64,000 nucleotides of DNA. Source: Tethya wilhelma. Its lineage: Eukaryota; Porifera; Demospongiae; Tethyida; Tethyidae. The position numbers were made by a program, and so were the translations under genes. The stretch is from assembly GCA_964030475.1 (NCBI GenBank), contig CAXIPT010000005.1, positions 3,376,097-3,440,096 on the forward strand, given 5' to 3'. The notes under the pieces are model-generated. The model was not told where the DNA came from. It saw nothing but the letters and a program-made list of their open reading frames with translations, and did not search any database. Of the stretch, positions 1-11,334 are shown piece after piece. Within the stretch, counting starts at the first letter, position 1, and every line of letters begins with the position of its first letter.

Positions 1-208
1 TAACTCATGCTAGCGCGCTAGCGTGCCTGACCAAAGAAATGGGTCTTACAATAGCAGCTATATACAAGAAACAGTTTGATGGTAAGTTCTGAAGTTGTAT
101 TCATGTATTGCAGTTGAGTACATACTATCTCTGTCTTTATTAGGTGAAAAAGAGAGTCTGTATGAACATGCAAGCAAGAAAGAGCTGAGATGGCGTTACC
201 AGAAATGA
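1..208 (+). CDS. 3' end of an unrecognised gene, last two exons
   Basis: Two spliced pieces read in one frame. The first is cut by the window edge and ends at 81 with a GAT G|GTAAGT donor (reading ...LTKEMGLTIAAIYKKQFD). The second starts after an ATTAG acceptor at 144 and runs to a TGA at 206-208 (reading GEKESLYEHASKKELRWRYQ then K). The codon split across the intron rejoins exactly (phase 1), which supports a real gene over a chance ORF. The C-terminus is basic and charged. I do not recognise the family, and the 5' part lies outside the window. The upstream edge of the first exon is not defined. Confidence 0.55.
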
Positions 209-1373
209 CGGGACACGGACTTAACTTTTCTCCGTATACTAAAAAAATTGCTCCGTGTCACGTTCCATTGAAAATGTATTGAAAATTTCTATTCGTGTTC
301 TTCCTGAGCAAGCACCAATAGCCAGCACGCTTCCCACCCTCTCAATTCTTTAATCATAGTCACAACAAACTATACTCACTGAAAACTGACGGCTACCAGA
401 GGTACTGATTTTTATAAACGGCGATCTTGTTTTGACACGCTCTCCCAATAGGCTGCCATACAAAACTGTTCAAAACTGCCAGACCAGCTGTCTTCAAATT
501 TCAATATTTCAGAACTGCAAATTGCTGGACCACCTCCCACTTCGGAATTAGAGAGAACTAAGATAGCTATTTATGGATACATCCACTGTATTACGTAGTG
601 AAGTGTCTCTATTTTTATAATGAGCTGCCAAAATAGGTAAAAATTACACTTTTTGCATATTTAAATAGAAATGACATCATCACAAATTCAAAAGTGCTGA
701 ATCAGCAAAATCGCTAAAATACCAGATGGAGTCTATTCGCTAGCTAGCGATGAGTTTCATAGTTGATTCTTGCTTAGTAGCCCTTTCTTTCATCCATTCA
801 AGTGAGAGAAGTGGAGGCTGATCCTTGTAAGTCGCTTTTACGCAAAACTAATCAATATTCATAAAATTAGCATATTCAAATTTTTAGTTGTAGTGGGCGT
901 TGTATTGATGTCCACTGTTGTATGGAGCATTTCTGGTAACGGATTCAAATGAACTGGTGCTGCCTGCTAAAACTTGACAGTTGATTAGTTGTCATGGTTT
1001 GTATGTTATTTTGACTGATTTTGTTCATATAAAGCCAGTATTATTGATTCTTATGAAAGTAGTGACGATCACCACATCAACAAATATGTAGTGAGCATCA
1101 CCGCCTGTTTTGTGGTGAGCCCTGTGGCAAGGTTTTCACTACCATTTGGTAGTGACGTTCACCAATCCGTTTTTACAGTGTGTATGCAGAGAGCAAGAAA
1201 AAGAGAGCCACTTACAATTGTTCCTACAAGCACGTAAATTTTGGCTAAAATTGTCAACATGACACTTATCAATCAATGTTTTTTTATGTTTGGTCTCAAA
1301 TTAACGCCTGGTCAGCAACCACCATTAATAAATAAATCCCCAGGCTTTTAAACACGGATATACAGCCAGCACA
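209..1373. other. Intergenic stretch with a small GTAGTGA-TCACC repeat cluster
   Basis: No supported gene. Between about 1060 and 1165 there are four variants of a motif like GTAGTGACGATCACC, one of them inverted (GGTGAG...TTTTCACTACC), giving a small hairpin-prone cluster. The rest is AT-rich with no recognisable element. Confidence 0.4.
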
Positions 1374-3108
1374 TCAACTTTGAAGATGACTTACAGCTCT
1401 TGGTCTGTTGACATCAGCTCCGTTGTCTATCAACAATGCTGCAATGGCAGTGCGACCATAATGACATGCCCTCCACAGAGGAGTTGCACCACTCTGTGGG
1501 GGAAACAAGAGAGAGAGTTGAGACATGCCACACCCTACAGGGCACCCTAACATTCACTGTCAATGCTTATCATGACTGGTATAGCAACTTTACTTTATAT
1601 ACCTCATCCTCAATGTCAACATCACTCTCATTAGCTAGGAGTGTCTTGGTCACCTCAGTGTACCCTCTATCAACAGCCTCAATGAGAGGAATGGGACACT
1701 GAAAATGAAACAAACAATTGATAACAACAGAGAGAGCATCACTAACACCCACTGGCCAGGTGCCACTACAAGTACCTAGCATACAAAGTTTGAATGAACC
1801 AACGACTATAACCACCAAACAGGCAATGCTACACATGTGCATGCAACTAACTGGCCACTTGCAACTTCACTGACAATCAATAGATTTAGATGGATCATTG
1901 GTATAGAGTAGCTATGATCCTGGGAGGTAAAGGACTAGGATTTACCTTTAGAAGACTCTGATAGCTCCTCATAGTGATCCCATCTACACTGATGGCCCTC
2001 AAAGAAGGTTGGCCAAAGGAGAAAGAACTCACGAAACGAGTGGTGAGGACTCTAGGAAGGGACAGTGTCACAATGACACTACCAGTAGTGACGCCACTGA
2101 AGCGAGTGTCTGCTGTTTGGATAACCGAAGCCTGTGCTATTTGTCGACGAAACTTAAGCAAATCAGCTAGAGTACATTGATGCGGCCTAATGTTGAGAGT
2201 AGCTACAATCTTGGAAAAGTCAGAAGGAATTCTATGCTGAAAAGCAGGGAAATTAGAGACAGTGGTTTCTTCACAAAACTCTTGCAAATCTCTGACATAT
2301 TCTGACATTTCTTCTTTCAAAGATGAGTCTGATGCTAAATTACTGACTACTAGCTGCAGCAAGTCAGAATTCAAATAATCCCAGAATTTGCTAAACTTTC
2401 CAAAGATCAAGGACACACTCTTTGCTTCTAAAATGTTGTCCATTGAAAATGAACTAGGAAGAAGATCTTTCAAATTGGGGAGGAAAGTGACATCCAGGCG
2501 GAAGGAATCTAGAAAATCAGGATCTTTTAATTCTTTCTTAACAAAAGATTTAACAGTTTTCTTCACAAGCTCTGAAAACCGTCTGTTTAGCGAATCAATC
2601 TTTTGTTGTATGTCTACACTATCAGTAGCTATCGATGGCCGCTGGTGGGTCTGGACCTCCTGAAGACACACGCCTGGAAGGGTCAGAGGTTAAAAAAAAG
2701 CATAGTCAGATTTTAAATACATTAGCCGATCAAGAAATACTTCACAAAACAATAAAAATGAACCGTCAAAGGATGAAAGTAACCATGTACAAAAGTCATG
2801 TACTCACTATAAGTGGAGGAGAGGGTCTCACACACATCCTTCAGCCACGCCTCCTCCTTTAAGATGGCAATAACTGTTGCAAGTTTCTCAGGAGAAGAAG
2901 CTACTACTGCACGTATAGAAGACAGGAGGTCCACAGCCTTTGCTTCAGAAGGCACTCCTTGCAACTGCATCCTCTCAACAAAGGAGAGAGGAAGGAGTTC
3001 GTTTGATACCAGCTTCAGTGACAGGTTGACTGGATCCACTTTGAAGAGGGAGGTCAACTTCTCAGAGCATCTGTCAATGGCCCTGAGTTCTGGTGGCAGT
3101 GACTCCAT
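1374..3108 (-). CDS. DEATH-fold-like domain plus ankyrin-repeat protein, four exons
   Basis: Exons on the minus strand: 3108-2808 (ATG, MESLPPELRAID), 2673-1946, 1698-1603 and 1493-1395. All have GT-AG borders, and all phases join (A|GC, then phase 0 throughout). Exon 1 encodes about 100 residues with the helical spacing of a CARD/DEATH-fold adaptor domain (LLSSIRAVV... LKEEAWLKDV). Exon 2 (about 242 codons) is a helical region I cannot assign; it starts with a possible coiled coil around SVDIQQKIDSLNRRFSELVK. Exon 3 (32 codons, PLIEAVDRGYTEVTKTLL) and exon 4 (33 codons, TPLWRACHYGRTAIAALL then NGADVN) are each exactly one ankyrin repeat. After exon 4 the gene either splices at GCT|GTAAGT to an unseen exon or reads through to a TGA at 1374. 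Such combinations are usual in innate-immune or apoptotic adaptors. That role is inferred. Domain naming of exon 1 is moderate; ankyrins are sure. Confidence 0.75.
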
Positions 3109-3365
3109 TGTGACTGATGAGTATCAACTCCTGCAATGGAACATAAAAAAATTAATGCAGAACAACATTATTATAGCGTAGTCTGAACCAGCTTTTAAAC
3201 ACTCAACACAGCTAATTTATGAATGGCAGTGAGATGGCTGGCTGGACCAGTTTAAACTGGTAATGGTCATCACACTACTGCAACTGTACCACCCAGGTTA
3301 ATTCTTTCACAACTGGAAATAAAGATATGGTAGCTATAGTTCCTTTCATTCATATTATCCCACTC

Positions 3366-4583
3366 TAGCCTCGTAGGCTCGTACCCAGGCTTTTCCTTCG
3401 CCAAAATTTTCTTCGAGAATAAGGAAGGAGAGCCTGGCAGCGTAAGTCATCAATTATCGACCACATAGATTACAGGAACTGTGGATGGATTTCTGTATTC
3501 TTGATTAGCTTCTTGGCGTTGAGGAAGACAACGACAATAAAGTATACAAACTAAGCTTCAAAGAGCAAGTACTAGGACTATATATAGATAACAATAACCT
3601 GAAAATTTCTAAAAATAGTTTGCATACTTTCGTTTGATAAATTGAATATGAAAACTTATACATAAGGCTATTGTCAAATCCATCTGGTATGGGGTAGTTA
3701 AACATCCTGAATTCCGTGGTGCTTATTAAATTGTATGGTTTCCCCCCGGAAGCATGTTAGAACAGGAAATAAACCAGTGGCTGATAGGCAGGCCGATAAC
3801 AGAATAGCATGGACGATGAACGACGGCACACAAGAGGGTATTTATCGACTGCTCGTCCAAAAGAAGAAAGTCTGGGAGCTTTTGGAAGTAAGCAGATATG
3901 TACAGTAGGCTTCTTTTGTCATGTCAGATCATAAGCTAAACATCGGAAAGGGTTCAAAGTTCACTTATGGCCTGAGGGGCAAACCCTAGACGATAATGAT
4001 GACTTATGCTACCAATGGTCACATGAGTGACGTACCATTCTACATAATCAGGTTAGTTAACATTTCAAAGTTTCCTGGGAGTGACTGTGAACAGGACAGA
4101 ACAGAAGAAAAAAACTAATATTAGCCTATTCAAAGTCATTTTTGTGTGCGAAGAGATCATGTACTTCCTAAACAGCTTTGTGATGGTCACTTTTGTTTTG
4201 TGCCTTGTTTTGGCCAGATAAAAAGATCGCAAACATAGAACCAAAAATGCTGATTTCGAGAGACTGCCATTTATCTGTTGCCTCTTAGATAATCGTTGAA
4301 TGACTATACTGGCTACTTTTTCTTGTCTATTTCCATAGTTTTGTACGTCTCTCTAGCTCTTAGAGCTTGTAGATGGCAAAATTTTTGCTCATGACATCTC
4401 AACTACGTAACTGCACTGCAGCACATGCGTGACACATTCAAGATATATTGCGCCATGATGACTTGCCTCATGTCTACCAGACGTCAACCCTGTACGTCAC
4501 TCATGTGACTACTGCATGGTACCAGGCTCTCTCTCTCTTTTCGAAGAAAATATTTGGGAAGCAGGAGCCTGGGATCGAGGCTA
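3366..4583. mobile_element. MULE-like DNA transposon, non-autonomous, copy A
   Basis: Terminal inverted repeats start TAGCCTCG... and end ...CGAGGCTA. They extend inward through a conserved block (CTTCGAGAATAAGGAAGGAG on one side, its complement near 4540). Flanks are 9-bp target duplications with one mismatch: ATCCCACTC at 3357-3365 and ATCCCACCC at 4584-4592. The interior from about 4010 matches copy B at 54505-55150. An extra block of roughly 570 bp (about 3441-4005) is absent from copy B, so this copy probably took a later insertion. No transposase. Long TIRs with 9-bp duplications are the Mutator/MULE signature. Confidence 0.8.
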
Positions 4584-4592
4584 ATCCCACCC

Positions 4593-5149
4593 CTGTATAC
4601 AATGAAAGTACCAAGATGCATAAGCCTCGGCGCACTCAACTAGCATGCACAACTGTATGCGTGATCTATCTGCCCAGCACGGTCCACTGAGATGCTGTGT
4701 CAGCCTAGCAAATTCTAGCCTGATGCAATTAAGGATGTATTGAGCTGTGGTTAGCTTAGCTATCATATTTATGAAAAAAAAATTTTTTTACACAGTGAAA
4801 TTGCATAATTAGCAAGAATCTGCAGCCTACTTTGCATATTCAGTGTCAGATTTGCAAGCTAGCTACAGCTGAGCATTCAATTTGAAGGTACTACAAGCGT
4901 CAAGAGTATATTCAATGAATTTCCAAACAGAGCCGGGTTTAGGCTAAGCTGCCAGCCGTCAGCCCGGCTGACAGGCATTGATACAAAACACACAACTAAC
5001 CTACTATGATGGATACTTCTACACAAATTATTATCATCTCACTATATTCAATTTGCAATCAATGAGTTACTTACCTGTCCAAGCAGCTAAGCCAGCCAAA
5101 CTCAAGTCCTTCTATAGAAGTCCATGATTCAAGCTATATTGTTTCTAGA
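4593..5149. other. Gene-free AT-rich stretch
   Basis: No coding region, tandem repeat or element border could be supported here. Confidence 0.35.
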
Positions 5150-5346
5150 TAACGCACACTATACGGGGTGGGATCAAAGGGTGCGGTTTGGAAGCTAAGC
5201 GCTCAGAGAAGCACAAAAGCCTCAAATCTCAGAAACTACAGCGTTTTGCAAGATTCTACATAACAAATTTCTAGATAATTTCGATTCATGAACGTAAGTA
5301 CCTTCCGTTTGGACCATAGAGCTGCCATTCTTCAGATAATCTAGTA

Positions 5347-5377
<31 letters not shown>

Positions 5378-5455
5378 CACACACACACACACACACACAC
5401 AAAACGACTACCGTAATCCTCTGCACGTGCTACGCACGCGCCGAGGCTTAATAAT
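5150..5455 (-). repeat. Interspersed repeat R5 with (CAGA)n(CA)n microsatellite
   Basis: Matches 30370-30640 (opposite strand) and 38450-38645 (same strand). Shared blocks are the AACTACAGCGTTTTGCAAG region, TTCGATTCATGAACGTAAGT and CTCTGCACGTGCTACGCAC. A (CAGA)n(CA)n tract lies at about 5351-5402. No coding capacity; ends are not defined well enough for classification. Confidence 0.65.
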
Positions 5456-5857
5456 GACCACATTAGCTATAGGGACAAAATTGTAATCATTTTCGACAAA
5501 CTATCAAAAAATTTAAATTTTAAGATAAATCCTACAATGTACATTATAGTGGCAGCGATCAACTGCAGAGTACAGCATGGGTAGCAGGATTGGATTGCAA
5601 ATTTGAACTTTGAACTACCGTAGTTTGAGATATTTTTTGCGTTGAAAATATTCCATATGTTAAAATTTCGCGTGTACATGTGTAGTGCCTGCATTAATAT
5701 TGGTAATGGGTCATCAAAATTTCGAGTGTTAAACTTTCGCACACGGCGACGCGTATGAAAATTTCCCTAATGGTCAAATCACGGTATCATATGGATAATA
5801 CATGTAAGCAATCAGATCTGCCACACAAGTTCTGAACGAGACATTCCTATCAGTTGT

Positions 5858-6195
5858 TAGCCTCATACCCAGGCCCCTTCCACCAAGAAGGGAGAGGGGC
5901 CTGGTACACACTGTTTGTGAATGCACTAAGTTTTCTCTGTAATTTACATTACTGTCCATGTGGACCATCATACAGAACATGTAAATGGTTTCCGTGTCAC
6001 AGCTGCTAACCATTGAACTATCAGGTCAAAGGTGAATAACTTTCAGTGTAATCTTTTACAGCACAGAGAAATAACCGCCAACTACGAGTACGACAATATC
6101 CAAATTCCCGGGTTTTCTGGGAAAATTGAGTATGCCCATACAGTGTGTACCAGCTCCTCTCCTTTCTTGATGGGATGGGCCTGGGTACGAGGCTA
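5858..6195. mobile_element. MULE-like MITE, copy C
   Basis: A 338-bp element with the same termini as 3366-4583 (TAGCCTCATACCCAGG... ending ...CCTGGGTACGAGGCTA). It is flanked by a perfect 9-bp duplication, ATCAGTTGT at 5849-5857 and 6196-6204. A second pairing, GGTACACACTG / CAGTGTGTACC, lies inside. Too short to code; mobilisation would need a transposase in trans. Confidence 0.85.
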
Positions 6196-6389
6196 ATCAG
6201 TTGTTAAGTATACTATGTACAAAAAACCTATCCTAAACGTGACAAGAAATGTACAATCATTTTTCTCCTGGCTGAGCCTGGCTCCTATAACTCAGGTATG
6301 GAATTGTGTTTCTGCGGGCAATGAGACTACACCTTATTGAATTGAATGCTACAAATCAATTCAAATCAGACAGTACCAACTTACCTCCT

Positions 6390-6600
6390 TGGCACTTGTA
6401 TTCAGCAGACAGCTCAGGCTGACCCAACACAGCTGGTGATAGCAATAGATATTTCACAGGTCTTGACTCTTCTTTCTTGTATAGGCTTCACAATAACAAA
6501 GCTGTTCAAAGTATAGACAGAAGATATATCGACTGGTCTCTGACTCAAGTTTTGCTTCTCCCAAAGGCGTTTCCGCGTTCTCTGCAAATTTGGTTAACAA
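6390..6600 (-). other. Possible exon(s) downstream of twinfilin, unproven
   Basis: After an AAATTTGCAG acceptor at about 6590, the minus strand is open for about 40 codons. It includes SETSRYIFCLYFEQ, weakly like the ARYHFFLY segment expected in the second ADF-H domain of twinfilin. A GGAG|GTAAGT donor lies at about 6384. The phase does not join directly to the last sure twinfilin exon, and a stop follows soon. It could be a diverged twinfilin exon, another gene, or chance. Confidence 0.2.
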
Positions 6601-7086
6601 AGTCACGTGACGTACGTGGGTGGGGCTCACGATATGATAACATGGTATAAAAGTCATTCTCTCACAATCATTCATGACCACATAATATGATACCGTATAA
6701 AAACTATTTTGTCAGAACTAGACAGTAGTCTCTAACATGCTATAGCTATAGCCTGGTTGGAGGGAGTTCACTGAACCTAGAGGACTAGAATGAGCTGACA
6801 CAAATATATCAATGTTGCTGCATTGTCATCTCTTTGACTCTATCTTCATCATTCAGCTCCTGTGGTCTCTTGAGTCTTGATGGCCACCTGGTGCTCTACT
6901 GGATGGTGGACTTGCTCTAGGGAGCTCACCACTGACAGTTGGTAGCCAGTAGAGTAGTGAAGTAGTTCTGTGGTAGGGATTTCAATTCAGTCTCTCCTGA
7001 CGGATCAGATGGCATTTCCTTCAGCAGTCAGGACAACCTGAATGTGTTTTTTGTGGGCAAAGGAGAGAAAATGTGCATTTAGTTAG

Positions 7087-7118
7087 TGTGTGTGTGTGCG
7101 TGTGAGTGTGTGTGTGTG
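7087..7118. repeat. (TG)n microsatellite
   Basis: Imperfect TG run with one CG and one AG interruption, downstream of the last sure twinfilin exon. Confidence 0.8.
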
Positions 7119-7550
7119 TTAGAAATAGTGAAGTGACCTAGCACAAACATGTAGAGATGTGGGGAATCACCCACGCTGTCAGATAGTGTGTGTTGGATTG
7201 TACAACACAATTCTTATCTGATCACCAATTCCATCATAAACTTAAGGCATGTCAGCTCTTTCAAAGAAATTCTAACGTCTGTTCATAAACTGGTAATGGT
7301 CAACACAAAGACAGGTAAAGTTTTAGCACAAATTTGTAGCAAACAGGTAAGGCACTAGGTACAAAAACACACACGCTAGTTTCGCTAGCCAATCAAAGAA
7401 GTTATATATCCATATATGGTAGAAGGTACTATACACACACAATAGTCTTGCTAGTCAGACTCTCCGCAAAAAAATAAGACATTTTGCAGAGAGTCTGCCA
7501 ACATTCCCGATTTACAATACATCTCATGCTAGACATAAACAGTGTCTTAC

Positions 7551-7810
7551 CAGTTGGACGTACATCACACCTCCTTGTTGTAATGACTTGAGAGCATCAA
7601 CGGTGTTGGGCTTTATTGGGAAGGCCACTCCATGAAGCTGAGACTGACGAGTCTGAGTGCCAATGTCTGCATGTTCCTGTAGTGCAATCAGATAAGAATT
7701 GACATTATACTGTACATCTCAGCTCAATTTTTTATACCAAGTATACAGCATTGTACCTACAAGCTTATCCTTCAGTGAAAAATAAAAAGGTCTGGATGCT
7801 TCATGCGCAT

Positions 7811-7850
<40 letters not shown>

Positions 7851-7861
7851 ACACACGCACG

Positions 7862-7926
<65 letters not shown>

Positions 7927-8643
7927 CTGCCTCATGTAACAACTTCAACTCCATCTCGCTCTCCGTTAAAGGAGCATCTGCCAATCGACTCTCAACGTGT
8001 TTCTTGTATCCTTCTAACGATACATCTTTCTGCAAGGAAACATGGAGAGACAACAGCACCAGTAACAAACACAAGGTCTCACACAACAGCCACTGACTGT
8101 AGCATATATTATGAGCTGTACTGGGTCAACATGATACTCTCAGCAATAAACACAAGGTAAAAGTCCCATCTCTTGAGATCCCTAGCAAGTACTTAGCAGC
8201 TGAAAAAACAAAAAAACAAAACAAAACCCCCGAAAACAAACTCTCACCTTTTCTGATCCTGTTACATCATCTACAATGACTCCTTGTGAGAATTCCTTCT
8301 TCAAGGTCGCCTTGGTAGCAGCATACAACATCTTGTCTTTTACCTGTAGAGAAGAGAAAAGAGAAAATGAATGTTAGAGACTTGCAGGAGAGAGAAATGG
8401 TACTTACATACTAGTAGTAAGACATATAGAGTACATATGTTGTAGTTGGTGAGATGGACTTACAATAGCAAAGTCAGGGATGTAGGTCATGAAGACCCAG
8501 AGGTAGTTCTGGTAGGCATTCCTCTCGTCCAACCTGTAGAGGATGTAGCAAGACTCCTTCTCCTTCAGGAGGGGCCGAACCATGGGGTCAAAGTCCTCCT
8601 CCCAAGAACCATTGGGTTCTGAGCTAGCACCAGGAACCAACGC

Positions 8644-8725
<82 letters not shown>

Positions 8726-11250
8726 TGGATGGATGAGAGCAAGTAGAAAAACAAGAAGATATCTTTATTTTCAAGGCTTTCATTTTCCCCAAACAAAGAG
8801 AAAAGGAAGTCGATAAAAGCAACAAAAGATGGACATGAGAAGTACACTGAACTCCTACCGTTTGGGGAAACACTGTATTGATATCTATTGGAAGCATAAC
8901 CCTTTACCAAGAGTGTGCTTATACTTACCGTCTTCAATAAGAACTTGAAGAAATCTGAGAGAGCCTTTCAGAGCAGTTGCCATCACTGCCTTCAGATCCT
9001 CAGAGGCTGCAGATGTACAAATCAACAAAACAACACCATTAGTGAACCACCATCATTAGATTATACATCCTGTCCTAATACACCAATCACCACACATGTG
9101 TGCTTCTACTGGGATGGTGTAGATATGGCATGGTATAGGTTTAGGAAAGCGTGGCTATGAAAATGTGTTTGTTTTCACATCATGATAAAACTGGCCCCTC
9201 CTTCTGTTCTAGTCATACAGTGGCTGTGGCTCTGACCATATTTAAAGTACATGATTGCATTTCAGAGAACAAATGGTCTCATTTGTTGGAACAAATGATG
9301 TGACTCTGGAATGTAAATAAATAAGATGTATTCACAGCTAATTAGAGGACAATCACAGGGAGATGATCGAATTTAGTGCATCGATCCAGGTGGGCACATC
9401 CCTAATAGCATGAGACAAAATGGTTAAAATGATTCTGATAGTTTCAACATGTGTGAAACATGCATGTGATATGTAGTTTCTCCCATGTAAAATACACATA
9501 ACCAAATGTGTTTCTCTACCGTACCTTCCACCATGAAGCATGCACGTTTGGAAAGACGACACAAAACTAATGGTACCAACCAATCACACGGTAAACATAA
9601 ACACAGGAGGTCCATGGCTAGCTCCACTGGAAGAGATCTGATCACATACTTTGGGTAATTTGATATAAAAAGTGGTACAAATTTTGAAGAGCCTACTCCA
9701 ACAACCAAACACAGGTCAGTCTCTGAGCTCCACCCACTTTTAACATGTGCAGTGAGAAAGAGTCAGCGAAGGAAGACAAAGGAGAGATTCAAACCAGTCA
9801 CAGCACTCTACAGAACATGGCGGTATGGAGAGTTGGATGGATTCAGTCACTTTGGTATTGTACCAAATGTGACCAAACACATGCACACAGACAATGGTAC
9901 ACCAAACCACAGCCACCATACATACTGACCACACACAGAGGGATTGGAATATTCATGCCACGAGAGAAATACATGCTAGACCAGTAGACAACACACTGAC
10001 ATACACCACAGCTATGAGACACACACACTACAATGTATGTATGTATGTACACATATGCTGACATGCTAATGATGAAGAACTAGATACCAATATGTATTCA
10101 TGTAGATAACTAACAGCCACAACTTCCTATCACTCAGCATGTGTTGCTAGGGGACATATAGTCAGAGGTACAGTAACACAGGAGCTTTAGGTGCACCATC
10201 ATTTCCACTCCACATAAGGTAACATGGTGTAATGAGAGAGATGGACACAGAACCCATACACACCATACACAATGTAACTAGATAAGATGTGAGGGCATTA
10301 GGCAAAAGAGACATCTAAAGAAGGCCATCAACACAGAGAGATTACAAGGGAATGGAGGGGCTAGGGGAAAGGTAAGAGATGTGTGTGTGTGTGTGTGTGT
10401 GTGTGTATGGATACAGAAAAAGCTCAAGGTCACACCATGCCCTGTACAAATTCAGCTTGAACTATAGTTCGTGTGAAATCATGCATGACTTGCTCAATTA
10501 CACAACAGTAGTGAAGTACATTCCTCTTCCAAATAAGGAGCACCAACACATCCAGGAATCATCACCAACGATTAAACCCCACACAAAAGACTACACTACA
10601 CACAGTATTGCCAATGTCACCATTGGCATAAGCCACTACACACAGTATTGCTAATGCCACCATTGGCAAAAGGCATTACAAGGGATGCCAAGTGATACAG
10701 AGTGTCCTGGCCACTCCATTCAATGGTTTTCAGTGTTGGTTTAGAGGACAATGAAGTATATAGACTCTTTCTAAATCATGTTGATCTACACTCTACTTTT
10801 ATCCCAAACATCACTTTATGAAAACAAGCCTCACTGGAACCGTCCTTATAAGGTCTTCCATTCACTCACTATTAGCTTCCATCTGCTGTTAGTGACAGCA
10901 CATGGCTCTGAGCAGCTCCAAGATGCTTCACATCATAGTCAGGCTATCACAATGACTAGGCTAGGGGGAACTGACTACAGCGTGTGAAGGTGGGTGCTCA
11001 CGGACAGTTGAGTCATATTATCAATGGTTGAGTTTGGAAGCTATAAGGACCCAATTGTTTAAACACAAGTACAGATTCTCTTGTACACATCACTGATGTA
11101 AATACTTTATGTCATGCTGTATTTATCATGCCCTAGTTGAGGCTAGATCTGGTGTACACATCAGCAATTTGTCAGGTTGATTTGCTAGTCACAAACTACA
11201 TGACATGATCTACTGTGTAACTTACAAGAAATCCCCGTTTGATGAGCCAT
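7551..11250 (-). CDS. twf: Twinfilin (actin-monomer and barbed-end binding protein), six exons recognised
   Basis: Exons (minus): 11250-11226 ([11 protein letters not shown]), 9006-8929, 8645-8464, 8343-8248, 8029-7925, 7676-7551. Every intron is GT-AG and every phase joins, giving 204 codons. The N-terminal ADF-H domain is complete: [51 protein letters not shown]. It is followed by the linker [20 protein letters not shown] and the start of the second ADF-H domain ([17 protein letters not shown]... VMYVQL). Known role of the family: twinfilin binds ADP-actin monomers and barbed ends in the cytoplasm and slows filament growth. The remaining 140 or so residues expected for the second domain were not found. 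A phase-0 acceptor at 7038 would add 10 codons and a stop at 7005, truncating the protein. The intron after exon 5 begins inside a (GT)n tract, and exon 3 is preceded by (CT)n(CA)n. Intron 1 is 2.2 kb and holds no other gene. Confidence 0.92.
7813..7924. repeat. Long (CA)n microsatellite abutting a twinfilin splice donor
   Basis: About 110 bp of CA with a few TA and CG interruptions. On the coding (minus) strand it is (GT)n and starts at the exact first base of the intron after exon 5 (GCAGAG|GTGTGT). The tract supplies the donor GT. Long reading frames through it are artefacts. Confidence 0.9.
8646..8721. repeat. (TG)n(AG)n compound microsatellite forming a twinfilin splice acceptor
   Basis: On the coding (minus) strand it reads (CT)n then (CA)n and ends CACAG directly before exon 3 at 8645. 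It provides both the pyrimidine-rich tract and the AG acceptor. Confidence 0.88.
10379..10406. repeat. (GT)n microsatellite in twinfilin intron 1
   Basis: Pure GT run of about 28 bp. Downstream, at about 10594-10676, a roughly 40-bp unit containing CACTACACACAGTATTG and CACCATTGGCA occurs twice in tandem. Confidence 0.75.
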
Positions 11251-11334
11251 AGCTGCCTTTGTTCAGTGCTCAGGCACGGATATATAACACACACAACACC
11301 CACAGACCACGTCAGTACAGAGATAGAGCAGCAC

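Noticed and set aside
7719..8096. Open frames of His-Thr or Cys-Val repeats on both strands
   Set aside because: Pure translation of the (CA)n/(GT)n microsatellite in a twinfilin intron.
8404..8937. Open frame of 177 codons on the minus strand
   Set aside because: It runs through twinfilin exon 3, its microsatellite acceptor and intron; only 8645-8464 is coding.
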